The notes beneath the pieces are model-generated. The model had not been told where the DNA came from. It ran no database searches and saw nothing but the letters and a program-made list of their open reading frames with translations. DNA of 64,000 bases. Origin: Nakamurella antarctica. GTDB lineage: Bacteria; Actinomycetota; Actinomycetes; Mycobacteriales; Nakamurellaceae. The DNA is taken from assembly GCF_003860405.1 (NCBI RefSeq), contig NZ_CP034170.1, positions 372,001-436,000 on the forward strand, read 5' to 3'. How positions within the stretch are numbered: the stretch's first letter is position 1; the number at the start of each line of letters is the position of its first letter. Shown here piece by piece: positions 49,455 to 58,432 of the stretch. The position numbers were made by a program, and so were the translations under genes.

Positions 49455-50312
49455 TCAGAATGCAGCCAGTAGTTCCACGCATGCCCGCCAGGCCGCCGAG
49501 TCGATATCGATGAGCGCGAAGTGATTGCCGTCGACCGTGGTCAAAGTGGCGTTATCCCCGGCCAACACGGCGGAGGCGACGTACGTCTGGCTTTGCTCGT
49601 AGGGGACGACCCCGTCATCGCGAGAGTGGACGCACCGGACCGGAACTCCGATCGGAACCATTTCTAGGGGATCCGCGGCGCGGTACCGCTCCGGGTACCG
49701 GCTCGGTGAGCCGCCCACCAGGCCGGCCACCGCGCCGCCGCCGAGGCCGAGCTTGTCTGCCGTCGTGAGATCCAGAACTCCAGCCTGCGAAACTACGCCC
49801 GCGACGGCAACTTTCGGCTGCGCACCAGGTTGGCCCACTGGCAGCGTGTGCCTGCCCGCCGCCCAGACGGCAAGTTGACCGCCAGCGGAGTGCCCGATGA
49901 CGAGCACTTTTCCGCGCGGCACATCCTGCATGCTTGCAAGGAGGTCGATTCCTTCTGCAACGTCGGCGAAAATGTTCGGCCACTCGCCGCCATTACCATT
50001 GCGCCGATATTCCAAGTTCCAGCAGGTATAGCCGCGGGCCTGGAGATCGAGCGCGAGGGGTGCGCCCAAATCCAGTCCGTAACTTGAGAACCAGTAGCCG
50101 CCATGGATGATCACCACCAGGGTGTTCGAACCCGCGCAGCGGTAGAGGTCACCGAATTGGGATGCGTCGACGCCGTAGGCGAGGCGCTCCGCAGGGGCAG
50201 CATCAGGCGCAGCTCGATTCACAGTCGTGGCAGCACCGTCGCAAGAGGTCATAGCGGCGGCGCTCAGGGCTGACAAACCTGCCAGGAGATTCCTGCGGGA
50301 GAGGCCCATCAT
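49455..50312 (-). CDS. Tat-exported alpha/beta hydrolase, probable lipoprotein
   Basis: 285 residues. The N-terminus MMGLSRRNLLAGLSALSAAA is a twin-arginine signal, ending in the lipobox MTSC (about residue 24), so it should be folded before export and then lipid-anchored. The enzyme part resembles arylformamidase/BD-FAE-like esterases: HGGYWFSSYG (oxyanion region), VIGHSAGGQLAVW (Ser about 145), then Asp in HSRDDGVVP and His in TTVDGNHFALID. The longer frame to 50576 runs into the antisense of the Gly-rich part of the next gene and is rejected. It lies 19 bp behind the TPM gene. Confidence 0.85.
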   Translation of the reverse strand: MMGLSRRNLLAGLSALSAAAMTSCDGAATTVNRAAPDAAPAERLAYGVDASQFGDLYRCAGSNTLVVIIHGGYWFSSYGLDLGAPLALDLQARGYTCWNLEYRRNGNGGEWPNIFADVAEGIDLLASMQDVPRGKVLVIGHSAGGQLAVWAAGRHTLPVGQPGAQPKVAVAGVVSQAGVLDLTTADKLGLGGGAVAGLVGGSPSRYPERYRAADPLEMVPIGVPVRCVHSRDDGVVPYEQSQTYVASAVLAGDNATLTTVDGNHFALIDIDSAAWRACVELLAAF

Positions 50313-50331
50313 GCGAGTGCGCTTCCCGCCA

Positions 50332-51768
50332 CTAAAAACCCCGACTACCGCCGCCACTGTGACCGCCGCCTCCGCTGAAGCCGCGACTGCCACCCCCGCC
50401 CCCACCAAAGCCGCCGCCGCCGCTTCGACTACCGCCACTGCCCAACATTCCTCCGAGGATGCCGCCGAGCACTGCGCCTCCGAAGCTGCCGCTTCCGCGG
50501 CTCCGTGCGGATCCCGACCAGCCGCCGTAGCCGCCGCCCATCCAGCCGCCGCTGCCGTGGGAGTTATCGTCGTCATCCCACTGGGAGTTGCGACGACGAG
50601 CTTCTGCTTCGGCTTTGGCTTTCGCCTTCGACAGTTCCGCGCGCCGCGCTGTTTCGAGTTCTGCCAATCTGGAATCGATTTCGGAACGCTTGGCCCATAT
50701 CTGTTTGCTGATGGTCGTCAACTGGGCCAAGCCGTCAGCGATCGGTAGCTGGTTCTCGAGGACCTGGGGCAGCAGTTGAGCGAGTTGGTTTTCCAGTGGT
50801 GCGATGTCCAGTGGTGAGAACCCGGGTTGGTCGATGAGCCCGCCTTGATTGGTGCCGACGGCTATTGCCATTTGACGAGCGGCAGAGATCTCTGACTGCC
50901 ACTGTTCCCGCCACCCAGAATCCTGTCGCAGCAGCGAGAGTCGATTAGCGATGGAGCCCATCTTGAGCGACAGTGTGGCAAATAACTGCTTCTCGGCGTT
51001 GTGGTTGGTGCCAGCTTCGGAAACCTCCACCGCACTGCGGCTTTCGCGTGCTGCGAGCGCGACATCGATGTCATTGAGGTCCGATTGCAGTGATTGCTGC
51101 GCCGCCCCCGGCGGCACCGTGCCCATCAATACGGTGAGTTGGTCGACTTTTTGTCGCAAGTCCACCATCGCGAGTTGATTTTGCGCGATGACAGATCGCT
51201 CCAGCTCCTTAGCCACGGCGGCAGCCCGTCGCCGCTTGATGAGTTTGACGAACATGTATACGAGGATCAGCGCGCCCAGCGCCAGCAAGACCCACAGCCA
51301 AGTATAAGAAGTCTTGACGGTGGATGCGACTTTGTCGACACCCGCGAGAAGGCCTGCGCCCCAAGCGCTGGAACTGAATTCGTTGCCCATGGCGTCGCCG
51401 ATGGCAGTCTCCGCGGAGCCAACTTTGCTCTCGGCCGCGCTGCCGTAGAAGACGGCAAGCCGGCGACTTTGAACGTCGACAGCCAAGATGACGGAATTGC
51501 TGAGCCAGTCGGTGCCGCCCCAGCCACCTTTTTCCTTCAAGGCAACAAGCTGCTTTTTGAGGTCGGTCGATCCACCGTTGAGCGTGACCACTACAACGTT
51601 GACCTTGTCAATCTGCGCCGCCGCCGATTGGATGGCTGCCGATTCGCTGGCGCTGAGAACTCCAGCGTTGTCGGTCAGGGTCACAGACGCCAAAGCCGTC
51701 CCGACCACCAGGGACAACCACAACAAGGTTGCAATGAGCGCAGCGCCGAGCCTGCTGAAAGTCTTCAT
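50332..51768 (-). CDS. TPM-domain membrane protein with Gly-rich tail
   Basis: 478 residues. A signal peptide (about 1-27) leads to an extracytoplasmic TPM (TPM_phosphatase) domain (about 28-150): LTDNAGVLSASESAAIQSAA and WLSNSVILAVDVQSRRLAVF. One membrane helix at about 162-180 (WLWVLLALGALILVYMFVKL) is followed by a charged coiled-coil (about 180-360) and a Gly/Ser-rich tail (GGSRSGGGGFGGGGGGSRGF). The TPM family is proposed to act in photosystem or membrane maintenance; its function in actinobacteria is unknown. ATG 51768 gives the signal peptide. It belongs to a run of four minus-strand genes from lldD to PAP2. Confidence 0.88.
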   Translation of the reverse strand: MKTFSRLGAALIATLLWLSLVVGTALASVTLTDNAGVLSASESAAIQSAAAQIDKVNVVVVTLNGGSTDLKKQLVALKEKGGWGGTDWLSNSVILAVDVQSRRLAVFYGSAAESKVGSAETAIGDAMGNEFSSSAWGAGLLAGVDKVASTVKTSYTWLWVLLALGALILVYMFVKLIKRRRAAAVAKELERSVIAQNQLAMVDLRQKVDQLTVLMGTVPPGAAQQSLQSDLNDIDVALAARESRSAVEVSEAGTNHNAEKQLFATLSLKMGSIANRLSLLRQDSGWREQWQSEISAARQMAIAVGTNQGGLIDQPGFSPLDIAPLENQLAQLLPQVLENQLPIADGLAQLTTISKQIWAKRSEIDSRLAELETARRAELSKAKAKAEAEARRRNSQWDDDDNSHGSGGWMGGGYGGWSGSARSRGSGSFGGAVLGGILGGMLGSGGSRSGGGGFGGGGGGSRGFSGGGGHSGGGSRGF

Positions 51769-51833
51769 ACCGGGTGACTTTAGTGCCACCAACTTTGCAG
51801 CTTCGGAGCCAGCCTTAAAACTGCTCGGAGCGG

Positions 51834-53045
51834 CTAGGGCAGTCTGACATGTTGTGGGCCGAGATCGGAGATCTTGTTGACGCCCAGTAGTTGCATGGTG
51901 CGGGTGATTTCCTTGGTGAGAATCTCGGCGGCCCTATCAACCCCGCGCTCGCCGCCCGCCATCAGGCCGTACAGGTACGCGCGTCCGATCATCGTGTGGT
52001 TGGCGCCCAAAGCAATAGCGGCGACAATATCGGCGCCGCTCATGATGCCAGTATCAACGCATATCTCAGCCCTGCCACCGATCGCTTCGGCCACATCGGG
52101 AACCAAGCGCAACGGAACGGGTGCGCGATCAAGCTGACGACCGCCGTGGTTTGACAGCACAATTGCGTCGGCGCCCGCGTCGACTACCCGCTTGGCGTCC
52201 TCGACGGTCTGGATCCCCTTGACGATGAGGGGCCCGTCCCAAAAGGAACGGATCCAGTCGAGGTCCTTGACCGTCATGGTCGGGTCGAAGAGCTTGTCCA
52301 GCAGTTCGCCGATAGTGCCGCTCCAAGAGCTCAGGGACGCAAAAGTCAATGGGGCTGTGGTGAGCAGATTGATCCACCAGGCCGGATGGATTGCTGCTTC
52401 CGCAACCGTCTTGACCGTCAGCTGGGGTGGGATCGAGAACCCGTTGCGGGCATCGCGAAGGCGAGCTCCGGCCACCGGGACGTCGACCGTCAGAATAAGC
52501 GCTTCGTAGCCCGCGGCTTTGGCTCGCAGCATCAAGTCCTCGCCCGCAGCGCGATCCTTCCAGACGTAGAGCTGAAACCATTTGCGGGCGTGTGGTCCCG
52601 ATGTGGCGACGTCTTCGATAGAGGTAGTGCCCATGGTGGAGAGGGCGTACGGAATATTGCGGCGTTCGGCGACGCGAACTACGGCGCTTTCGCCCTCGTG
52701 GTTCATCAACCGGGTGAACCCGGTGGGCGCGAAGGCGAAAGGCTGGCTCGCGGGCTTACCGAGGATGGAGGTGGTGGTGTCGACCTGAGAGACGTCATGC
52801 AGGATCGACGGACGAAACTCCAGATCGCCGAAGAGCTCTCGCGACCGACGGATGGTTATTTCACCTTCGGCGGCGCCGTCCGTGTAGTCGAAAACGGACC
52901 CGGGCGTGCGTTTTTTTGCCGCTGTCCGGAGGTCATTAATGGTCAGCGCCTTGCTGAGACGACGCTTGGTCCCGTTCAGTTCAATGGGTTTGGCTTTGAT
53001 CAGCGGCTTGAACTCGGACCATTTGGGAATTTGGCGCTTTGTCAT
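51834..53045 (-). CDS. lldD: FMN-dependent alpha-hydroxy acid dehydrogenase (L-lactate dehydrogenase type)
   Basis: 403 residues. FMN-binding and catalytic residues are visible: SVFDYTDGAAEGE near the start, FAPTGFTRLMNHEGE, LYVWKDRAAG, LTVDVPVAGARLRDARNGF, the active-site His in LSNHGGRQLDRAP (about 290) and VDTGIMSGADIVAAIALGA. The enzyme oxidises L-lactate or another 2-hydroxy acid with FMN, feeding electrons to the respiratory chain. The closest match in style is lldD2-type lactate dehydrogenase. ATG 53045 follows GGAGA at five bases. Two palindromic operators just upstream suggest control by a GntR/FadR-type regulator not present in this window. Confidence 0.9.
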   Translation of the reverse strand: MTKRQIPKWSEFKPLIKAKPIELNGTKRRLSKALTINDLRTAAKKRTPGSVFDYTDGAAEGEITIRRSRELFGDLEFRPSILHDVSQVDTTTSILGKPASQPFAFAPTGFTRLMNHEGESAVVRVAERRNIPYALSTMGTTSIEDVATSGPHARKWFQLYVWKDRAAGEDLMLRAKAAGYEALILTVDVPVAGARLRDARNGFSIPPQLTVKTVAEAAIHPAWWINLLTTAPLTFASLSSWSGTIGELLDKLFDPTMTVKDLDWIRSFWDGPLIVKGIQTVEDAKRVVDAGADAIVLSNHGGRQLDRAPVPLRLVPDVAEAIGGRAEICVDTGIMSGADIVAAIALGANHTMIGRAYLYGLMAGGERGVDRAAEILTKEITRTMQLLGVNKISDLGPQHVRLP

Positions 53046-53066
53046 CGGAGTCTCCAGCGAAGGTGG

Positions 53067-53109
53067 TGTGGTCAGACCACAGTAGCTGGTGTGGTCTGAC
53101 CACACCAGC
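53067..53109. promoter_or_regulatory. Twin palindromic operators upstream of lldD
   Basis: Two adjacent perfect palindromes share the core TGGTC-N-GACCA. The first, TGTGGTCAGACCACA, is at 53067-53081. The second at 53085-53109 has 12-bp arms GCTGGTGTGGTC / GACCACACCAGC around a central T. Their centres are 23 bp apart. TGGT-N3-ACCA is the pattern of GntR-family (FadR subgroup) regulators such as LldR or PdhR, consistent with lactate control. The regulator is not encoded nearby. Confidence 0.75.
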
Positions 53110-53197
53110 AAAAGCGAAAAAGAACAAAAGATTCTGTGACTTTGCCCTGCCCGATATGCTTTCCGGGGGGAGAGGGAGATAAGTCCGAGGTGGGCAC

Positions 53198-55129
53198 GTG
53201 ATCGCAATCTCTGCGCGGCTAGAACTGCGCCGGGCCATCCTGCAATGGTGTGCGGCTGCCCTTGCTTGCGTGTATCTGATTGCGATTGCTGCTCGTCTGT
53301 TTTGGCTCAACATGTCGCATACCACTGTCACCGCCCTACTGGCAGGAGTGAGCGCTCTGGCATTGGGCTCGCTTTTTTGGTACGTCGTCGCGCATCAGCG
53401 AACCGCCAACGTGGAAGTGGTTGCAGTCGTCCTCGTGCTGATTCCTGCCGCAGATTCGTTGCTTGGCATCCTCCTGACGCGAGAAATCACCGAAACCGCA
53501 ATCCTGCTGTTGGTGATTCTCGGCGCCGGTGCGGTGACCACCACCCTGCGATCCATGTCCACGGTGGCGGGCAGCACCGTCGCGTTATGGGCAGTGGTGG
53601 TGTTTGTCGGGAACTTGGGCCAGGGATCGGAACGACTCAATTACGCCTTGTTGATGGTGGGCGCCGCTGGGATGTCGTTCTTGATCTTTTTGATCAGAGC
53701 CGGCGCTGAGCGGGACCTGGTCGCTGCAGCTTCTCAGGCCCAGCTTCAAGTAGCCAGGCTCGAAGCCGCCGCGACAGCCAATGCGGAGGCGGAGAGGCGG
53801 TACCGAAAAATCTTTATGGGCAGCCCCGTGGCGATGGCTCTTGCAGACGAAAACGGTCACTTTATCGAAGTGAACCCCGCACTGTGCGCACTGCTCGCTC
53901 GCGATCGGATCGAGCTGATCGGGCGATCTTCACGCCCGTTCACGCATCTCGACGACCTTCCGATTCACCATTCCATGTCCGATCGAATGCGGGACGCCGG
54001 TGACGGCGGCGTCGTTCGGGTGGAGAAGCGTTACGTACGACCGAGCGGCGAGATCCGATGGGCGTGGCTCTCAATTTCGGCGGCTCGCGGGCCCAGGGGT
54101 CAGACGTGGACTCTCATGCATGCCGAGGACGTCACAGACCGGAAAGAAACTGAGGAAGCCCTCCGGAGATCGCAGCTGATCGTCGCGTCAGCAGGCCACA
54201 TCGCACGCAACGTGCAGAGCGGCAAGGATATGCACGCGGTGATCGTTGCCGCCGTGCAACATGTGTCCGGCGCAGACATCGTGTTGCTCCTCGAGCCGGC
54301 GGACGGAGGCGACTTTAGAGTTGCCGGAAATATCGGGATAGAGCCCGCCCAGAAGGTTCTCTCCCCGCCGTGCTCGCATCTGCGAAAGACGTGGGCCAAT
54401 GGACAACCAGCTTTCGCCAATCGCCCAACCGCGGATGAGTCTGTTTCCGCCCCGTGGACGCTATATCCGCAACTGCAGACCATCCTGTGGGAGCCGATTG
54501 TGGACCAAGGCACCGTGATCTCGTTGATGATGGTGGGATTCTGCCGGCGAATTGAGCGGCTCGACGATTGGTCGGTTACCGCTGCGCGCGGGCTGTCGGC
54601 AGAAGCGGCATCGGCACTTACGGCTACTCGGATGCGGTTGGAGCTGGAGGTAATGGCGCAGACAGACCCTCTGACGGGGCTGGCAAACCGACGGGGCTGG
54701 ACCTTGCGATTACAGGAATTGGCCGCGCGCGTGCCACGCGTCGAGGTCACTATTGGGTTGATAGATTTCGACAACTTTAAGAAGTACAACGACACGTTCG
54801 GCCACGAGCAAGGCGACCTGTTGCTTCAAGATTTTGCCAGGCGAGCGCGTGCGTGCCTAAGGTCCGAGGATGTGATCGCTCGCTGGGGCGGTGAGGAGTT
54901 TGTGGTCGCGTTGTCCGCCGCGGAAGGCCGGAGCGAGGTTGCAGTATTTCAACAGCTTCGGGCTGCGATGAGCGACGGCCAAACGTGCTCAATCGGCTAC
55001 GCGCAGATGGGGGTCGACGAAACACCCGCCCACTGCGTACGGCGCGCAGACGAAACCCTCTACCTCGCCAAACGCTCCGGACGCGATCAAGTGGTGGGGG
55101 CTGAGCTTCTCCCCGCCCGCAGCACCTGA
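53198..55129 (+). CDS. Membrane diguanylate cyclase with PAS and GAF domains
   Basis: 643 residues from GTG 53198 with GAGG seven bases upstream. Five or six hydrophobic helices (about 12-170) form a membrane sensor. A coiled-coil leads into a PAS domain (about 200-325; GSPVAMALADENGHFIEVNP), a GAF-like region (about 340-480) and a GGDEF domain (about 485-640) with TDPLTGLANRRGW, DFDNFKKYNDTFGH and the active motif GGEEF near 566. RSED, eight residues before it, fits the RxxD inhibitory site. It makes cyclic di-GMP in response to a membrane or small-ligand signal. Divergent from lldD with the operators between them. Confidence 0.93.
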   Translation: MIAISARLELRRAILQWCAAALACVYLIAIAARLFWLNMSHTTVTALLAGVSALALGSLFWYVVAHQRTANVEVVAVVLVLIPAADSLLGILLTREITETAILLLVILGAGAVTTTLRSMSTVAGSTVALWAVVVFVGNLGQGSERLNYALLMVGAAGMSFLIFLIRAGAERDLVAAASQAQLQVARLEAAATANAEAERRYRKIFMGSPVAMALADENGHFIEVNPALCALLARDRIELIGRSSRPFTHLDDLPIHHSMSDRMRDAGDGGVVRVEKRYVRPSGEIRWAWLSISAARGPRGQTWTLMHAEDVTDRKETEEALRRSQLIVASAGHIARNVQSGKDMHAVIVAAVQHVSGADIVLLLEPADGGDFRVAGNIGIEPAQKVLSPPCSHLRKTWANGQPAFANRPTADESVSAPWTLYPQLQTILWEPIVDQGTVISLMMVGFCRRIERLDDWSVTAARGLSAEAASALTATRMRLELEVMAQTDPLTGLANRRGWTLRLQELAARVPRVEVTIGLIDFDNFKKYNDTFGHEQGDLLLQDFARRARACLRSEDVIARWGGEEFVVALSAAEGRSEVAVFQQLRAAMSDGQTCSIGYAQMGVDETPAHCVRRADETLYLAKRSGRDQVVGAELLPARST

Positions 55130-55160
55130 ACGAGAGGCTGTTGAAACCGCGGCATGGTGG

Positions 55161-55212
55161 AAAAGAACTTTTGCCCCTGACCCGGCGCAAAAGCGCAGAT
55201 CAGGGGCAAAAG
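55161..55212 (-). terminator. Terminator of tRNA-Ser(GGA)
   Basis: CTTTTGCCCCTGA (55168-55180) pairs with TCAGGGGCAAAAG (55200-55212) and encloses a smaller GCGCAAAAGCGC stem. On the minus strand the stem is followed by TTCTTTT. It also blocks read-through from the convergent cyclase gene. Confidence 0.88.
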
Positions 55213-55217
55213 CTCCG

Positions 55218-55305
55218 TGGCGGAGGATAGGGGATTCGAACCCCTGAGGGAGTTACCCCAACACGCTTTCCAAGCGTGCGCCATAGGCCACTAGGCGAAT
55301 CCTCC
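55218..55305 (-). tRNA. tRNA-Ser(GGA)
   Basis: On the minus strand, GGAGGAT pairs with ATCCTCC, followed by G and an encoded CCA (complement of TGG 55218-55220). The anticodon stem CACGC/GCGTG encloses TTGGAAA with anticodon GGA. A long variable arm and GGTTCGAATCC T loop complete a class II serine tRNA reading UCC/UCU. Confidence 0.96.
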
Positions 55306-55416
55306 GCTCGGAAGTCTACCGGGTGCGGCAGGGTGCTTTGCACCGCTGGAGCCGCCGAGGTGGCGCCAGCGGAGCGGGTGAGGATGTCGATCCGAAGCAG
55401 TCAACGGGAGGTTGGT

Positions 55417-56553
55417 ATGGCAGACGAGACGAATGTGCTCCGGGAACCGCGACCGGTGATGCGGCCTGGTGCAGCGGCAGATTTACTGCTTTCCGCTTAT
55501 GGCGAATGCGGCATCGACGTGCGGGAGCTGGGCGGCGAGCGCGACCGAAACTTCATGCTGCGCTTGGTTTCCGGCGGGTGTGTGGTGTTGAAGATTTCCA
55601 ACTCGGCGGAAAGTCGCGCGGTGCTGGAAATGGAAAACGCGGCCATGGCTCACGTAGCTCGAGTAGATCCCGAACTCCCGATCCCGCACGTGTGCGATGC
55701 GCTTGACGGGGAGAAGATAGTGAGCTTTTGCGCCGACGACGGACGGACGCACATGGCGCGGTTGATAACGGTGGTGCCGGGACAGCACCTCCAAGGCAGC
55801 ACTATTAGCGCAGACCTGGCAAGTCGGATCGGACAGTGCTGCGCTCGGATTCAGGTGGCGCTGCAGGGCTTCTTTCATCCTGCGGCTGGCCGGACTCACG
55901 ACTGGGATGTTCGGGAGTGCGGTTCGTTGGCGGTGCGCAGCGCACTCATTACGGATGGAGATCGAAAGCGCCTGGTGGTACGAGCATTTGACCGGATCAA
56001 GCCCGCTCTTTCGCAACTTCCCGCACTTCCGGCCCACATTCAGCACAACGATGTGACGCTCACCAACATTCTGACCAGCGATGATCAGATCTCGGGGCTC
56101 ATAGATTTTGGAGATATCCAACACACGGCAGCGGTATGCGACCTCGCCGCGTCTTTAACCTCGGTTTTGCGGAGCGTGCACCACCAGAGCTGGAATCAGA
56201 TTGTTTGTGTGGCAGCAGGTTTCATCGATGGCTATCAGCGCGTGCGGCCGATGGAGCCGGCCGAAGCCGTCGTCATCGGTGAATTGCTGATCGCCAGACT
56301 GCTTACCACCGTGATGATTTCAGCAAAGCGCAGTCTCGACCATGGCGAGAACGTCGACTACATCGAACAATATGATGACGCTAGTTGGGCACTGCTTGAG
56401 CAGTTAATGGCTATCGAACCTGGTGCCATGCAGCAACTGTGGGCGCGGCTTTGCGGGACATCCAGGGTGTCGCAACAACTCCCGGATGTGGCGGCTCGTC
56501 GGGCCAAATCTATGGGGGGTCGCTCGCACCGCTCTCCTATGCCCAACCATTGA
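55417..56553 (+). CDS. Aminoglycoside phosphotransferase-like kinase half of a disrupted fusion
   Basis: 378 residues to the present stop. APH-fold kinase motifs: NFMLRLVSGGCVVLKISNS (ATP-binding Lys), HIQHNDVTLTNILTSDDQIS (catalytic HxD-x4-N, about 209) and GLIDFGDIQHTAAVCDLA (Mg-binding Asp). ATG 55417 follows GGGAGG at six bases; the frame from 55276 overlaps the tRNA and is rejected. Its last 25 residues are junk: one extra A at 56505-56512 would continue RRAK into IYGGSLAPLSYAQPL of the next frame. The intact protein is thus a kinase-phospho-lyase fusion. Related separate human enzymes are hydroxylysine kinase and the PLP phospho-lyases. Confidence 0.85.
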   Translation: MADETNVLREPRPVMRPGAAADLLLSAYGECGIDVRELGGERDRNFMLRLVSGGCVVLKISNSAESRAVLEMENAAMAHVARVDPELPIPHVCDALDGEKIVSFCADDGRTHMARLITVVPGQHLQGSTISADLASRIGQCCARIQVALQGFFHPAAGRTHDWDVRECGSLAVRSALITDGDRKRLVVRAFDRIKPALSQLPALPAHIQHNDVTLTNILTSDDQISGLIDFGDIQHTAAVCDLAASLTSVLRSVHHQSWNQIVCVAAGFIDGYQRVRPMEPAEAVVIGELLIARLLTTVMISAKRSLDHGENVDYIEQYDDASWALLEQLMAIEPGAMQQLWARLCGTSRVSQQLPDVAARRAKSMGGRSHRSPMPNH

Positions 56554-57715
56554 CACTGGTTCGCGGGGAGGGGGTCTGGCTGTATGACGACCATGGAAAC
56601 CGTTACCTCGACGGATACAACAACGTGCCGGTGCTCGGGCATGCCCATCCCGCGGTGGCGCAAGCGATCGGGCGACAGCAGGCGCTACTGAACGTCAACA
56701 CCCGATACCTGCACCCGAATGTCGTGGAACTCGCCGAGCGGCTGATCGCCACGATGCCACCGGGTCTGGACACCTGCATATTCGTCAACTCGGGTACCGA
56801 GGCCGTGGACCTGGCATGGCGGATGGCAACAGAGTTCACCGGCTACACCGGAGCCATCATCACCGACTGGTCGTATCACGGCATATCCGCTGCCGTGAGC
56901 GACTTCTCGTCCAATGACTGGCCCGCAGGCTTCTCGCCCGGGCATGTGGCCACCTTCGCCCCCAGTTAGACCCCAGTGTCGCAGTCACCGAAGCGATCGC
57001 CGAGTTGGCAAGTCGCGGACACATGCCAGCGTTACTGATGGTGGACCCCATGCTCACCAGCGCAGGCATTGTGGATCTCCCCGATGGTTACCTGCAAGAG
57101 TTGGCAGCAGAAGTTCGAGCTTCGGGCGGACTGTTCCTCGCCGACGAGGTGCAGTCGGGTTTTGGCCGCAGTGGCCCCACTCTGTGGCGGTTCGCCGCTA
57201 GTGGCGTGGTTCCGGACTTGGTGACACTCGGTAAGCCGATGGGGAACGGCTATCCGGTGGCCGCCGTTATCACCAGGCGGGAGATCGCCGATCGTTTCGC
57301 CCGTCGGCAGGAGTACTTCTCCACCTTCGCCGGAAGTGCCGTGTCGGCTGCCGCCGCACTGACGGTGCTGGACATCTTGGAGCTTGCCTCAATACCGCAG
57401 CAGGCAGTGCAAGTTGGAAACTACCTTCGAGAATCCCTGCACGCAATCAATTCTCCCGCTATTCGACAGGTACGGGGAGCTGGGCTACTCGCCGGAATTG
57501 AACTAACGGGTGATGCTGAGATGGCGGATCGGGTGGTGGAGCGGTTGAAGATCGCCGGGGTGTTGATCGGGACAACCGGGCGCGCGGGCAACGTCTTGAA
57601 GGTTCGCCCGCCGCTGATCTGGACTGCCCCGAACGTGGACTTCTTCGTGAACCGGCTCCGGGCCGCGCTGGCCGCAGAGGCGAGCCTCGGCACGTTCCAC
57701 AACTTCGAAACGTGA
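56509..57715 (+). pseudogene. Class III aminotransferase-fold phospho-lyase half, frameshifted
   Basis: Codes for a fold I PLP enzyme close to ethanolamine-phosphate/phosphohydroxylysine phospho-lyases. LVRGEGVWLYDDHGNRYLDG and NNVPVLGHAHPAV open it; IFVNSGTEAVDLAWRMA follows; after a break come LLMVDPMLTSAGI, FLADEVQSGFGRSG and the PLP Lys in TLGKPMGNGYPVAAV. The first frame ends at TAG 56967-56969; the second resumes at about 56961. One more C in the run at 56955-56960 gives FAPQLDPSVAV and restores the frame. Either the gene is inactivated or both indels are sequencing errors in homopolymers. Confidence 0.85.
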
Positions 57716-57798
57716 ATTGTTCTTCCAGCAGCGGGGAGCTCCTCGGAAAACCACTTCTGGCCCTATCCGCTTCAGCTTTAGGGGAGTAGGTTCCCCAC

Positions 57799-58146
57799 AT
57801 GAACGCCGATCCGGTGTCGACCAATCCCCACCTCTACTCCGTGCTGTTCGAAAACGAGCGTGTCCGCGTTCTTGAATACCGTGATCAGCCGGGGGAGCGG
57901 AGCGTGCCGCACGCGCATCCCGATTCGGTGATGATCACGCTGAGCACGTTCGACCGCCGGCTGCACTCGGGTGAGCACAGCGTGGATGTAACCATCCCTG
58001 CTGAAACGGCTCGATGGGTGGGCGCTCAGAGCCACAGCGGTGAGAACACGGGGTCTACCCAGACTCACGTGATTTTTGTCGAGCTGAAGGAACCGCGAGT
58101 CTCGGCGCCACTGGCACAAACCCTGCTCGGCCCGACTGCTTCGTAG
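57799..58146 (+). CDS. Small cupin-like protein
   Basis: 115 residues from ATG 57799. The sequence YSVLFENERVRVLEYRDQPG followed by HAHPDSVMITLS and a THVIFVELKEP ending is typical of small single-domain cupins found in actinobacteria. The His-x-His-Pro metal motif is visible, but the second cupin histidine is less clear (SHSGENTGSTQTHVIF). It is probably a cytosolic metal-binding or ligand-binding protein of unknown role. It lies 83 bp after the disrupted fusion gene and before SRP RNA; no operon link can be shown. Confidence 0.8.
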   Translation: MNADPVSTNPHLYSVLFENERVRVLEYRDQPGERSVPHAHPDSVMITLSTFDRRLHSGEHSVDVTIPAETARWVGAQSHSGENTGSTQTHVIFVELKEPRVSAPLAQTLLGPTAS

Positions 58147-58286
58147 CAAGCGGGCACCGGGGGCGCCGCGGTGAGTGCGCTGGCGTCACTCGTTCTTGTG
58201 CCGGCTTGGTTCTCGGCTGCCACCCGGTTACTCGGACACCCGGTTTCTCGAATCTCGCGTGCTGCTGCATGTCAGTTATGCTTATC

Positions 58287-58373
58287 CCGGACCCCCGCGG
58301 CGTCCATCTCCTTAACTCCCCAGGGCCGGAAGGCAGCAAGGGTCCGGGAGCTCTGACGGGTGCGGGGGTCCCC
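58287..58373 (+). ncRNA. ffs: Signal recognition particle RNA, small bacterial type
   Basis: The conserved apical core CCAGGGCCGGAAGGCAGCAA is present at 58320-58339, with the GGAA tetraloop and the asymmetric internal loop that bind Ffh. The ends pair: GGACCCCCGC (58289-58298) with GCGGGGGTCC (58362-58371). The RNA guides membrane-protein-translating ribosomes to the translocon with Ffh. It sits directly before dnaX, the usual place in actinobacteria. Exact ends are estimated from base pairing. Confidence 0.92.
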
Positions 58374-58432
58374 TTGTATCTGCCCAGAGGTGCATTCCAC
58401 CTCTGTCGGTGCGACCACGTAACCTTCGGGAC

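Noticed and set aside
55276-55416. Upstream extension of the kinase gene
   Set aside because: It overlaps the tRNA-Ser(GGA) gene; the ATG at 55417 has a strong ribosome site and matches the start of the domain.
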